Shown here piece by piece: positions 33,882-42,320 of a stretch of 64,000 bases of DNA. Both the position numbers and the translations under genes were made by a program. The stretch spans positions 1-64,000 of the forward strand of contig NZ_JAAFYZ010000009.1 in assembly GCF_018274385.1 (NCBI RefSeq), in the 5' to 3' direction. The first letter of the stretch is position 1. Each line of letters begins with the position of its first letter. The notes under the pieces were generated by a model. That model had not been told where the DNA came from, ran no database searches, and saw only the letters and a list, made by a program, of their open reading frames with translations. The stretch is from Catenulispora pinistramenti (GTDB lineage Bacteria; Actinomycetota; Actinomycetes; Streptomycetales; Catenulisporaceae).

Positions 33882-35036
33882 CTACTTCCGCACCGGCGAG
33901 ACGTTCAGCGACATGCCGACCAGACCGCGGCTGCGCGTAGCGATCTTGTCCGCGATGCCGATCAGCACCTGGGCCGCGGGGGAGTCGGGGTCCGAGGCGG
34001 TCAGCGGCTCGCCGCTGTCGCCGCCTTCGCGCAGCCGGACGTCGATCGGGACCTGGCCCAGGAGCGGGACCTTGGTGCCGGTGGCGCGGGTCAGGGCCTC
34101 GGCCACGCTCTCGCCGCCGCCGCTGCCGAAGACGTCGACCTGCTCGCCGCAGTGCGGGCAGGGCAGCCAGGACATGTTCTCGATGACGCCGGTGATGCGC
34201 TGGCGGGTCTGGACGGCGATGGTGCCGGCCCGCTCGGCCACCTCGGCGGCGGCCTGCTGCGGGGTGGTGACCACCAGGATCTCCGCGTTCGGGACCAGCT
34301 GGGCCACCGAGATGGCGATGTCGCCGGTGCCCGGCGGCAGGTCGAGCAGCAGCACGTCCAGGTCGCCCCAGTAGACGTCGGCCAGGAACTGCTGGATCGC
34401 GCGGTGCAGCATCGGGCCGCGCCACACCACCGGGGAGTTGCCCGGGGTGAACATGCCGATCGAGATGACCTTGACGCCGCTGGGCGCGGTGGGGGCCAGG
34501 ATCATGTCGTCGATCGGGGTCGGCGGGTCGGTGACGCCGAGCATGCGCGGGATCGAGTGGCCGTAGATGTCGGCGTCCACGACGCCCACCTTCAGGCCCT
34601 TCGCGGCCAGCGCCGCGGCCAGGTTCACGGTCACCGAGGACTTGCCGACGCCGCCCTTGCCGGAGGCGATCGCGTAGACCCGGGTCAGGCTGCCGGCCTG
34701 GGCGAACGGGATCTCGCGGTCGACCTGGCCGCCGCGCAGCTTGGTCTTGAGCGCCTCGCGCTGCTCCGAGCTCATCACGTCCAGCTCGACCTCGACCGCG
34801 GTGACCCCGGCGATGGTGCCGACCTCGCGCTTGATGTCGTTGGTGAGCCGGTCCTTCATGGGACAGCCGGCGACGGTGAGGAAGATGGCCACCTGCACGG
34901 CGCCGTCGGCGGCGACGTGGACCTGTTTCACCATGTCCAGCTCGGTGATCGGCCGGTGGATCTCAGGGTCCTGGACCTTCGAGAGCGCATTGTGGATCGC
35001 GTCCTCGGTGATCCCGTGCTCGACGGCAATACTCAT
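33882..35036 (-). CDS. mrp: Mrp/ApbC-type iron-sulfur cluster carrier ATPase
   Basis: 384 residues from ATG 35036. N-terminal MIP18/DUF59 domain (about 1-95: ALSKVQDPEIHRPITELDMV, with Cys in VAGCPMKDRL). P-loop domain with deviant Walker A ASGKGGVGKSSV (about 118), DADIYGHSIPRMLG, and WLPCPHCGEQ, the CPXC pair that holds the bridging 4Fe-4S cluster in the dimer. Delivers iron-sulfur clusters to target enzymes in the cytosol. Adjacent WhiB7 is itself an iron-sulfur protein, but a direct link is not shown. Divergent from serA with a palindrome between. Confidence 0.93.
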   Translation of the reverse strand: MSIAVEHGITEDAIHNALSKVQDPEIHRPITELDMVKQVHVAADGAVQVAIFLTVAGCPMKDRLTNDIKREVGTIAGVTAVEVELDVMSSEQREALKTKLRGGQVDREIPFAQAGSLTRVYAIASGKGGVGKSSVTVNLAAALAAKGLKVGVVDADIYGHSIPRMLGVTDPPTPIDDMILAPTAPSGVKVISIGMFTPGNSPVVWRGPMLHRAIQQFLADVYWGDLDVLLLDLPPGTGDIAISVAQLVPNAEILVVTTPQQAAAEVAERAGTIAVQTRQRITGVIENMSWLPCPHCGEQVDVFGSGGGESVAEALTRATGTKVPLLGQVPIDVRLREGGDSGEPLTASDPDSPAAQVLIGIADKIATRSRGLVGMSLNVSPVRK

Positions 35037-35060
35037 AAGGTCGATGCTACGTCTTAACCC

Positions 35061-35081
35061 CGGTGGCACTTAGTGCCACCG
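35061..35081. promoter_or_regulatory. Perfect palindrome in the mrp/serA divergent region
   Basis: CGGTGGCACT, one base (T), AGTGCCACCG: 10-bp arms, 21 bp in all, 25 bases before the mrp start codon. A spacer of one base rules out a stable hairpin, so a dimeric repressor site is more likely than a terminator. The binding protein is unknown. Confidence 0.55.
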
Positions 35082-35266
35082 GCTATGCGCTGCATCACGC
35101 GACGCCCCCGTGACACCCCCGTCCCGGCATCCGACACACCGTCTCACTACGCGGCGCCACCCGTGAGCGGCACCCGGCAAGGTCTACACTGAGCCGCGTA
35201 CAGCCCACATCACAGCGTCGTGGATCCGGGCGAATTCACTCCGACCTGCGTGAAGGAAGAGCTGTC

Positions 35267-36874
35267 GTGACCAAGCCTGTGGTGTCCGCGAAACCTGTCG
35301 TCCTGATCGCCGAGCAGCTGTCGCCGGCCACGGTCGACGCCCTCGGCCCCGATTTCGAGATCCGGAACTGCAACGGCGCCGACCGCGCCGAGCTGCTGGC
35401 CGCCCTGCCCGAGGCCGACGCGCTGCTGGTGCGCTCGGCGACCCAGGTGAACGCCGAGGCGCTGGCCGTGGCCGGCAACCTGAAGGTGGTGGCCCGGGCC
35501 GGCGTGGGCCTGGACAACGTCGACGTCGGCGCGGCCACCAAGGCCGGGGTGATGGTGGTCAACGCCCCGACCTCGAACATCACCTCCGCCGCCGAGCTGG
35601 CCATCGCGCTGCTGCTGGCCACCGCGCGGCACATCCCCAAGGCCAACGCCTCGCTGAAGTCCGGCAAGTGGGAGCGCAGCAAGTTCACCGGTGTGGAGCT
35701 GGACGAGAAGGTCGTCGGCATCGTCGGCTTCGGCCGGATCGGGCAGCTGGTCGCGCAGCGGCTGGCGCCGTTCGGCGTGCGGCTGCTGGCCTACGACCCC
35801 TACGTGCAGCCGGCCCGGGCCGGGCAGCTCGGCGCCAAGGTGGTCAGCCTGGAGGAGCTGCTGGCCGAGTCCGACTTCATCACCGTGCACCTGCCCAAGA
35901 CGCCCGAGACCCTGGGGCTGATCGGCGAGGAGGCGCTGACCAAGGTGAAGCCGGGCGTGCGGATCATCAACGCGGCGCGCGGCGGCATCGTGGACGAGGC
36001 GGCGCTGGCCATCGCGATCAAGGAGGGCCGGGTCGGCGGCGCGGGCATCGACGTGTTCGCCACCGAGCCGTGCACCGAGTCGCCGCTGTTCGACCTGGAC
36101 CAGGTGGTCGTGACCCCGCACCTGGGCGCCTCCACCGACGAGGCCCAGGAGAAGGCCGGCGTGGCGGTGGCCAAGTCGGTCCGCCTGGCCCTGGCCGGCG
36201 AGCTGGTCCCGGACGCCGTGAACGTCCAGGGCGGCACCATCGCCGAGGACGTCCGCCCGGGCCTGCCGCTGGCCGAGCGCCTGGGCCGGGTGTTCACCGC
36301 GCTGGCCGGCGCCGCGCCCACCCAGCTGGACGTGATCGTCCGCGGCGAGATCACCCAGCACGACGTCAAGGTGCTGGAGCTGGCCGCGCTCAAGGGCGTC
36401 TTCGCGGACGTGGTCGAGCACTCGGTGTCGTACGTGAACGCCCCGCTGCTGGCCACCGAGCGCGGCATGGAGGTCCGGCTGACCACCAGCTCGGACAGCC
36501 CGGACTACCGCAACATGACCACGGTCCGCGGCGTCCTGGCCGACGGCTCGGTGGTCTCGGTCTCCGGCACCGTCACCGGCCCGCGCCTGGTCGAGAAGAT
36601 CGTCGAGGTGGACGGCTTCCAGCTGGACGTCACCATCGCCGAGCACCTGCTGTTCCTGCGCTACACCGACCGCCCCGGCGTGGTCGGCCAGCTCGGCGGC
36701 ATCCTCGGCGCGGCCGGCATCAACATCGGCGGCATGCAGGTCGCCCGGGCCGCCAAGGGCGGCGAGGCGCTGGTCGCGCTGACCATCGACTCCGTCGCCC
36801 CGGCCGCCCTGCTGGAGGAGATCAAGTCCACGATCGGCGCCGCCGCGGTGCACAACATCTCGCTGGAGAACTGA
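35267..36874 (+). CDS. serA: D-3-phosphoglycerate dehydrogenase, long form with ACT domain
   Basis: 535 residues from GTG 35267 (GAAGGAAGAG upstream), the usual length for the actinobacterial form. NAD-binding GIVGFGRIGQ (about 149), catalytic Arg in NAARGGIVDEAAL (about 236), Glu and His in the TEPCTESPLF to TPHLGAST stretch (about 265-285). Residues about 320-450 form the intervening domain and the C-terminus is an ACT domain (LRYTDRPGVVGQLGGILG), which binds serine for feedback control. First step of serine synthesis. Followed by a terminator. Confidence 0.96.
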   Translation: MTKPVVSAKPVVLIAEQLSPATVDALGPDFEIRNCNGADRAELLAALPEADALLVRSATQVNAEALAVAGNLKVVARAGVGLDNVDVGAATKAGVMVVNAPTSNITSAAELAIALLLATARHIPKANASLKSGKWERSKFTGVELDEKVVGIVGFGRIGQLVAQRLAPFGVRLLAYDPYVQPARAGQLGAKVVSLEELLAESDFITVHLPKTPETLGLIGEEALTKVKPGVRIINAARGGIVDEAALAIAIKEGRVGGAGIDVFATEPCTESPLFDLDQVVVTPHLGASTDEAQEKAGVAVAKSVRLALAGELVPDAVNVQGGTIAEDVRPGLPLAERLGRVFTALAGAAPTQLDVIVRGEITQHDVKVLELAALKGVFADVVEHSVSYVNAPLLATERGMEVRLTTSSDSPDYRNMTTVRGVLADGSVVSVSGTVTGPRLVEKIVEVDGFQLDVTIAEHLLFLRYTDRPGVVGQLGGILGAAGINIGGMQVARAAKGGEALVALTIDSVAPAALLEEIKSTIGAAAVHNISLEN

Positions 36875-36910
36875 GCCGCACCGGCCGCGGCCGGGTGAGG
36901 CAGAGCGTTG

Positions 36911-36944
36911 CGATGGGCGGTCCCGGTTCCGGGGCCGCCCATCG
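36911..36944 (+). terminator. serA terminator
   Basis: CGATGGGCGGTCCCGG (36911-36926) pairs with CCGGGGCCGCCCATCG (36929-36944), one wobble, with the innermost pairs open as loop. About 36 bases after the serA stop; no U tract. Confidence 0.7.
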
Positions 36945-37069
36945 GCTTGTGGGGGCGCGGGTGTGGGGGAGCCGGTGTGGGCCAAAGCGGATCGCGGCCA
37001 ACCGCGTGGGGCAGCCCGGACGTGCGCCCGCCGCGGCTACTGGTGATCGCGTATCGGTGATCGCGCCCG

Positions 37070-37900
37070 CTACTCCGGCCGCCGCCCCCAAGCCGCCACG
37101 TGCGTCAGCGACAGGTCGACCACCTCGGGATCCTGCAACAGCCGCCGCGCCTCCCGGTACACCGCCTCGTCGAGTTCCATCCGCGGCCACAGTTGGTCCC
37201 AGGTCCGCAGCCAGAAATCGTTGGCCGGGCTGTCGGCGCGCAGGACCGGGGTGGTGGCGGCCTCGCCGATGTCGGTCAGGCCTAGTTCGGCGAGCCGGCC
37301 CGGGTAGTCGCGGGCGAAGTGGAAGTCGGTGCCGATGGTGGTGTTCAGCATGCGGCGCATCGCGGCGAAAGTCTGGCGCAGGGCGGGGTGCGGGGAGGAG
37401 TGGGTGGCGAAGTCGACGTCGTCGCCGACCATGAGCCAGCCGCCGGGGCGGACCCAGGAGGCCAGGCGGGCCAGCAGTCTGGCGCGCTGCGGGGTGTGCA
37501 TCAGCGTGATGCGGCAGTGGACGAGGTCGTACTGGCCGGGCTCGGCTTCCAGGGCGTCGGCTTCCAGCGCGTCGAGGTTCGACGGGTTCGCGAAGGTGTT
37601 CAGCATGCGGACGCTGCGGTCCAGGGCCGTCACTGTGCCGCCCGGGTCTACTGCCCCGGCCAGCCAGCGGGCGACATCCCCGGGGCCGGCGCCGACGTCC
37701 AGGCACCGCCATCCAGGGGATATGCCGAGGCCCTTCAGGCAGCGGAAGGTGTGCTCGTCGTACATGGCGGCCAGGGCTGAGAGCCGGGGGAGTTCGGTGG
37801 CGACGCGCTCGGGGCGGAAGAGCCGGTCGCCGTAGCGTTCGCGGCGGTGTTCGGGCTGGTGCGCGCCGGTTTCGGGGGTTCGGGTGGGAGCCGGGCTCAT
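37070..37900 (-). CDS. SAM-dependent class I methyltransferase
   Basis: 276 residues. Motif I CLDVGAGPGDVARWLA (about 66), acidic residue in VTALDRS (about 90), motif at DLVHCRITLMHTPQRARLLA and WVRPGGWLMVGDDVDF. The fold is complete, but substrate cannot be told. ATG 37900 is the only start near the beginning of the conserved part; AGGAG lies rather close to it. It stands alone on the minus strand between serA and leuB. Confidence 0.85.
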   Translation of the reverse strand: MSPAPTRTPETGAHQPEHRRERYGDRLFRPERVATELPRLSALAAMYDEHTFRCLKGLGISPGWRCLDVGAGPGDVARWLAGAVDPGGTVTALDRSVRMLNTFANPSNLDALEADALEAEPGQYDLVHCRITLMHTPQRARLLARLASWVRPGGWLMVGDDVDFATHSSPHPALRQTFAAMRRMLNTTIGTDFHFARDYPGRLAELGLTDIGEAATTPVLRADSPANDFWLRTWDQLWPRMELDEAVYREARRLLQDPEVVDLSLTHVAAWGRRPE

Positions 37901-38157
37901 AGCTCCTGATTCTTCGCTGTCCGGGCGGAAGCGGCATGTGGGCGGCGAAGGGGACGGAGCGGGACGGTTCGCGGTGGTCTCACATCGTAAGAACATCCGC
38001 CCGCGGCGCAGACAAGATTTAGTCGGATGTCCTAGTGTTTTCCTTGCGCCGCAGGCCACCCTTACCGCGGTAGTCCCCCCAGCAGTACTCCGGCACCCTT
38101 CGGAGTCGTCCTCCACTATGACGACCATCCGCATCACGACCCTGTCTGGAGTCCGCC

Positions 38158-38262
38158 ATGACCCGCACCCGTCGCCCCCGGTCCACCTCCGCCGCCTCCT
38201 CCGAGGCCGCCGCTGCCGCCCGCGAGGCGCTGCAGCAGGCGCTGGACCGCCGCAGCCGCTGA
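38158..38262 (+). CDS. Small basic/alanine-rich protein candidate, 34 residues
   Basis: ATG 38158 with TGGAG 7 bases upstream: an Arg-rich start (TRTRRPR) and an Ala-rich helix ([17 protein letters not shown]). It lies 79 bases before leuB. It contains no Leu/Ile/Val run, so it does not look like an attenuation leader. Could be a short DNA/RNA-binding peptide or noncoding. Confidence 0.35.
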   Translation: MTRTRRPRSTSAASSEAAAAAREALQQALDRRSR

Positions 38263-38341
38263 GCGGCCGCGATCGCGAAGTGCCAGTCCACATAGCGAAC
38301 ACTCACAGCTTGCCCATCGAGACACGGTTTACCGTAGGACC

Positions 38342-39418
38342 ATGACAGCACCCTCCTCCATCCGGTTGGCCGTGATCCCCGGCGACGGCATCGGCGTCGA
38401 GGTCACCGCCGAGGCCCTGAAGGTCCTGCAGGCCGCGCTGCCGCAGGACGTGAAGGTGGAGGGCACCGAGTACGACCTCGGGGCCCGCCGCTACCACGCC
38501 ACCGGCGAGACGCTGCCGGACGAGGTGCTGGACGAGCTCAAGGGCTACGACGCGATCCTGCTCGGTGCGATCGGCGACCCGAGCGTGCCCTCCGGCGTGC
38601 TCGAGCGCGGGTTGCTGCTCAAGCTGCGGTTCGCCTTCGACCACCACGTCAACCTGCGGCCGTCGAAGCTGTTCCCCGGCGTCCAGGGCCCGCTGCGCGA
38701 TACCGCGCCGATCGACTTCGTCGTCGTCCGGGAAGGGACCGAGGGTCCTTACACCGGCAACGGCGGCACCATCCGCCAGGGCACCGTGCACGAGGTGGCC
38801 ACCGAGGTCAGCCTCAACACCGCCTACGGGGTCGAGCGCGTGGTCCGCGACGCCTTCGCCCGGGCGCAGGCCCGGCCGCGCAAGAAGCTGACGCTGGTCC
38901 ACAAGACCAACGTGCTGGTGTTCGCCGGCTCGCTGTGGAGCCGGGTCTTCACCGCGGTGGCCGCGGAGTTCCCCGAGGTATCCACCGACTACCTGCACGT
39001 CGACGCCGCGACCATCTTCCTGGCCACCCAGCCGGAGCGGTTCGACGTGATCGTCACCGACAACCTGTTCGGCGACATCATCACCGACCTGGCCGCCGCG
39101 GTGACCGGCGGCATCGGGCTGGCGGCCTCCGGGAACCTGGACGTCACCGGCACCTTCCCGTCGATGTTCGAGCCCGTACACGGCTCGGCGCCGGACATCG
39201 CGGGGCAGGGCAAGGCGGACCCGACCGCCGCGGTGCTCTCCGCCGCCCTGCTCCTGGACCACCTCGGACGCACCAAGGCCAGCCCGGCCTTGTCCGAGGC
39301 CGCGCGCCGGATCGAGGCGGCCGTCGAGGCCGACCTCGCCGAGCGCGCGGCGAACGCCACGCCGCGGACGACCTCCGAGATCGGCGACGCGCTGGCGGCC
39401 AAGGCCGCTGTTTCGTAG
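38342..39418 (+). CDS. leuB: 3-isopropylmalate dehydrogenase
   Basis: 358 residues of the isocitrate/isopropylmalate dehydrogenase family: [16 protein letters not shown] at the start, substrate-loop region [17 protein letters not shown] (Arg-rich), the tyrosine in [12 protein letters not shown], the Mg-binding [12 protein letters not shown] (Asp pair, about 237-245) and the NAD-binding [18 protein letters not shown] (about 280). Oxidises and decarboxylates 3-isopropylmalate in leucine synthesis. No ribosome site before ATG 38342; TACCGT lies 7-12 bases upstream, so the mRNA may be leaderless. A terminator separates it from ilvE. Confidence 0.95.
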   Translation: MTAPSSIRLAVIPGDGIGVEVTAEALKVLQAALPQDVKVEGTEYDLGARRYHATGETLPDEVLDELKGYDAILLGAIGDPSVPSGVLERGLLLKLRFAFDHHVNLRPSKLFPGVQGPLRDTAPIDFVVVREGTEGPYTGNGGTIRQGTVHEVATEVSLNTAYGVERVVRDAFARAQARPRKKLTLVHKTNVLVFAGSLWSRVFTAVAAEFPEVSTDYLHVDAATIFLATQPERFDVIVTDNLFGDIITDLAAAVTGGIGLAASGNLDVTGTFPSMFEPVHGSAPDIAGQGKADPTAAVLSAALLLDHLGRTKASPALSEAARRIEAAVEADLAERAANATPRTTSEIGDALAAKAAVS

Positions 39419-39447
39419 TACGCCGCTGTAGTACATCCCATCCCGGA

Positions 39448-39478
39448 CCGGCCTGGCGGCAGACGAGCGCCAGGCCGG
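39448..39478 (+). terminator. leuB terminator
   Basis: Perfect 11-bp arms CCGGCCTGGCG (39448-39458) and CGCCAGGCCGG (39468-39478), 9-base loop, 30 bases after the leuB stop. Confidence 0.8.
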
Positions 39479-39644
39479 CTTGTGCCGTGCGAGCAAATGC
39501 GCACGGGCCGAGGTATTCCTCGCCCCGCTCCTGGGGTAACGTCTCAGATAATGGGATTTTCCCTGGGAGGGGCGTCGCGAGCTGCGCGCCTCGGCTAGAC
39601 ACCGGGCCAGAGCTGGCCGTCGAGGCCGTCAAGGAGGACGCGCG

Positions 39645-40742
39645 ATGACACTCACCATCGAACTCAAGCCGAGCAGTACTCCCAAGTCGACCGAGGAGCG
39701 GGAAGCCCTCAAAGCGGTCGGCGGGTTCGGGCAGATCTTCACCGACAACATGGTCACGATCCGCTACACCGAGGGCCGCGGCTGGCACGACGCGGTCCTG
39801 GAGCCGTACGGTCCGGTGAGCCTGGACCCGGCCGCCTCGGTCCTGCACTACGGCCAGGAGATCTTCGAAGGGCTCAAGGCGTTCAAGGCCGCCGACGGCC
39901 AGATCGTCTCCTTCCGGCCCGACGCCAACGCCGCGCGCTTCAACCGCAGCGCCGCCCGGATGGCGATGCCCGAGCTGCCCGAGGACCTGTTCCTGGCCGC
40001 GATCGACGCCCTGGTCAGCACCGACCGCGAGTGGGTGCCCGAGGGCGAGGGCCGCAGCCTGTACCTGCGCCCGTTCATGTTCGCCACGCAGGTCGGCCTC
40101 GGCGTGAACTCGCCGAGCGCGGAGTACCTGTTCATGCTGATCGCCGGTCCCGCCGGCTCCTACTTCGCCGGCGGCGTGAAGCCGGTGACCGTGTGGCTCT
40201 CCGAGGACTACGTGCGCGCGGTCAAGGGCGGCACCGGCGAGGCCAAGTGCGGCGGCAACTACGCGGCCAGCTTCCTGGCCCAGGCTCAGGCCGTGGAGCA
40301 GGGGTGCGACCAGGTGGTCTGGCTGGACGGCTTCGAGCACAAGTACGTCGAGGAGATGGGCAGCAACAACCTGTACTTCGTCTACGGCGAGGGCGAGAAC
40401 GCGCGGCTGATGACGCCCGCGCTCACCGGTTCGCTGCTGCCCGGCATCACCCGCGACTCGCTGCTCACGGTCGCCGCCGACCTCGGCATCCCGGCCGAGG
40501 AGGGCACGATCTCGGTCGAGCAGTGGCGCGAGGGCGTCAAGAGCGGCGAGATCACCGAGGTGTTCGGTTGCGGCACCGCCGCCGTGGTCACCCCGCTGGG
40601 CAAGGTGAAGAGCAAGGACGGCGAGTTCGCCATCGGCGACGGCGAGCCCGGCGCGGTGACGTTGCGGATCCGCGAGGCGCTGCTGGACATCCAGACCGGC
40701 AAGGCCGCCGACCTGCACCACTGGCTGCGCAAGATCGCGTGA
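39645..40742 (+). CDS. ilvE: Branched-chain amino acid aminotransferase
   Basis: 365 residues, fold-type IV PLP enzyme. SVLHYGQEIFEGLKAF near residue 70, substrate-loop LYLRPFMFAT (about 140), PLP-lysine region GFEHKYVEEMGSNNLYFV (Lys about 228), and phosphate-binding stretch EVFGCGTAAVVTPLG (about 305-320). Carries out the last step of leucine, isoleucine and valine synthesis. ATG 39645 has AAGGAGGACG upstream. A likely -10, GATAAT, lies in the 226-base upstream gap at about 39546, so the gene has its own promoter after the leuB terminator. Confidence 0.96.
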   Translation: MTLTIELKPSSTPKSTEEREALKAVGGFGQIFTDNMVTIRYTEGRGWHDAVLEPYGPVSLDPAASVLHYGQEIFEGLKAFKAADGQIVSFRPDANAARFNRSAARMAMPELPEDLFLAAIDALVSTDREWVPEGEGRSLYLRPFMFATQVGLGVNSPSAEYLFMLIAGPAGSYFAGGVKPVTVWLSEDYVRAVKGGTGEAKCGGNYAASFLAQAQAVEQGCDQVVWLDGFEHKYVEEMGSNNLYFVYGEGENARLMTPALTGSLLPGITRDSLLTVAADLGIPAEEGTISVEQWREGVKSGEITEVFGCGTAAVVTPLGKVKSKDGEFAIGDGEPGAVTLRIREALLDIQTGKAADLHHWLRKIA

Positions 40743-40803
40743 TCAACCGCCGGCCACCTATTAATTAGTTGATATTCGCCGGGGCGGGAGGGAAGGTCTT
40801 CGG

Positions 40804-42096
40804 GTGACACAGACCCTGACCGACTCCGCGCCCCGGCGTTCGTTGTGGCGGCACCGGGACTTCCTGCTCCTGTGGGGCGGGCAGTCGGTCAGCGAGATCG
40901 GCAGCTCCGTCACCGTGCTGGCGCTGCCGCTGGCCGCCGTGGTGCTGCTGGACGCCAGCACCTTCCAGGTCGGCCTGCTCACCGCGATGAGCACCGTGCC
41001 GTTCCTGCTCGTCGCGCTGCCGGCCGGGGCGCTGGTGGACCGGGCCGCCAAGCACCGGCTGATGATGTGGTGCGATCTGGGCCGGCTGCTGCTCATGGCC
41101 TCGGTGCCGCTGGCCACGCTGCCCGGCCTGCACCTGACCTATGCCCACCTGCTGATCGTCGCGTTGCTGGCCGGTGTGCTGACGGTGTTCTTCGACGTCG
41201 CCTACCAGAGCTATCTGCCGGTGCTGCTGGAGCGGGACGACCTGATGGACGGCAACGGCAAGCTCGGGACCACCCAGTCCTTCGCGCAGTTCGCCGGGCC
41301 CGCGCTCGGCGGTGTGCTGATCGGCGCGCTCGGCGCGGCGCGGGCGCTGATCGCCGACGCCGCGAGCTACGGCCTGTCCGCGCTGTCGCTGTCGCTGATT
41401 CGGACGCCGGAGCCGACGCCGCATCCGAGCGCTGTGCCCGCGCAGAACGTGGAACGAAGGATCCGGGACGACATCAAGGAGGGTCTGCACTTCGTCGTCC
41501 GGCATCCGATCCTGCGCAAGGTCGTGGGCTGCACCGGGACCAGCAACCTGTTCAACTCGATGCTGATGGCCGTGGAGATCCCGTTCATGGTCCGGGTGCT
41601 GCACCTCAGGCCGGCCGGTGTCGGCCTGGTGCTCACCCTGGTGGCGGTCGGCGGGATGGCCGGCGGGATCCTCGCCCGGCCGCTGGCCGATCGCTTCGGC
41701 AGTGCGCGGATCATCTGGCTGGCGCCGCTGGTGCTCGGGCTTCCGGCGTTCCTGGCACCGCTGGCGACCCCGGGCTGGGGCGTGCTGTTCTATCCGGCCG
41801 GACTGGCGTTCTTCGGGATGATGGCGGTCGTCTACAACGTCGCGCAGGTCTCCTACCGGCAGGCGATCACCCCGCACGACCTGCTCGGCCGGATGAACGC
41901 CAGCGTGCGGTTCCTCGTCTGGGGCACGATGCCGCTCGGTGCGCTGATCGGCGGTGCGGTGGGTACGTGGCTCGGACTGCGGCCCACTTTGTGGATCGCG
42001 GTGATCGGCAGCTACACGGCCGTGGCCTGGGTCCTCTTCTCGCCGCTGCGCCGCATGCGTGATGTCACCGATCCTGATGTCACCGATCCCGCATGA
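40804..42096 (+). CDS. MFS transporter (drug-efflux type, 12 helices)
   Basis: 430 residues from GTG 40804. Helices spread over the full length; the loop PAGALVDRAAKHRLMMWCD is a variant of the MFS A-motif (GXLaDrxGrrr) after helix 2, and QSYLPVLLERDDLMDGNGKL matches the TetV/enterobactin-exporter-like branch of MFS proteins. Substrate unknown. The gene ends with a near-repeat of Asp-Val-Thr-Asp-Pro. Just upstream is an AT-rich island (CTATTAATTAGTTGATATT), probably its promoter. Confidence 0.9.
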   Translation: MTQTLTDSAPRRSLWRHRDFLLLWGGQSVSEIGSSVTVLALPLAAVVLLDASTFQVGLLTAMSTVPFLLVALPAGALVDRAAKHRLMMWCDLGRLLLMASVPLATLPGLHLTYAHLLIVALLAGVLTVFFDVAYQSYLPVLLERDDLMDGNGKLGTTQSFAQFAGPALGGVLIGALGAARALIADAASYGLSALSLSLIRTPEPTPHPSAVPAQNVERRIRDDIKEGLHFVVRHPILRKVVGCTGTSNLFNSMLMAVEIPFMVRVLHLRPAGVGLVLTLVAVGGMAGGILARPLADRFGSARIIWLAPLVLGLPAFLAPLATPGWGVLFYPAGLAFFGMMAVVYNVAQVSYRQAITPHDLLGRMNASVRFLVWGTMPLGALIGGAVGTWLGLRPTLWIAVIGSYTAVAWVLFSPLRRMRDVTDPDVTDPA

Positions 42097-42143
42097 CGAG
42101 ACGCGCTGTCCCAAAGGGTTCCCGGTGTGGCAGGGTGGCAGGC

Positions 42144-42200
42144 ATGCAGCAGCAGCCGGAGATTATTACGGCGTGCGCGCCGGCACCGGAGCAGCGATAG
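42144..42200 (+). CDS. Leader peptide of cimA with tandem rare Ile codons
   Basis: MQQQPEIITACAPAPEQR, 18 residues, ATG 42144 to TAG 42200, with AGGGTGG upstream. The two Ile are both encoded by ATT, rare in this GC-rich genome. The stop is 27 bases before a U-tailed terminator and 120 bases before cimA. This is the layout of a ribosome-mediated attenuator that reads isoleucyl-tRNA supply. CimA feeds isoleucine synthesis, which fits. The frame is too short for automatic gene finding. Confidence 0.6.
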   Translation: MQQQPEIITACAPAPEQR

Positions 42201-42227
42201 AACCACTGCCCACCGCCAGCGCGCAGA

Positions 42228-42266
42228 CCTCTCGTGGATTCCCACGGGGGGCCTTTTTGTTTTCTC
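42228..42266 (+). terminator. Attenuator terminator before cimA
   Basis: CCTCTCGTGG (42228-42237), loop ATTC, CCACGGGGGG (42242-42251) with two wobble pairs, then CCTTTTTGTTTTCTC. The U-rich tail and its place between the leader peptide and cimA mark it as a conditional terminator. Confidence 0.8.
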
Positions 42267-42320
42267 AGGACAGCACAGCCAGTTTTCGCCAAGCCTGCAC
42301 AGCCGAGGAGTATCGCCGCA

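Noticed and set aside
38118-38160. leuB attenuation leader
   Set aside because: The ATG at 38118 opens a long frame without a nearby stop or Leu run, and no U-tailed terminator precedes leuB.
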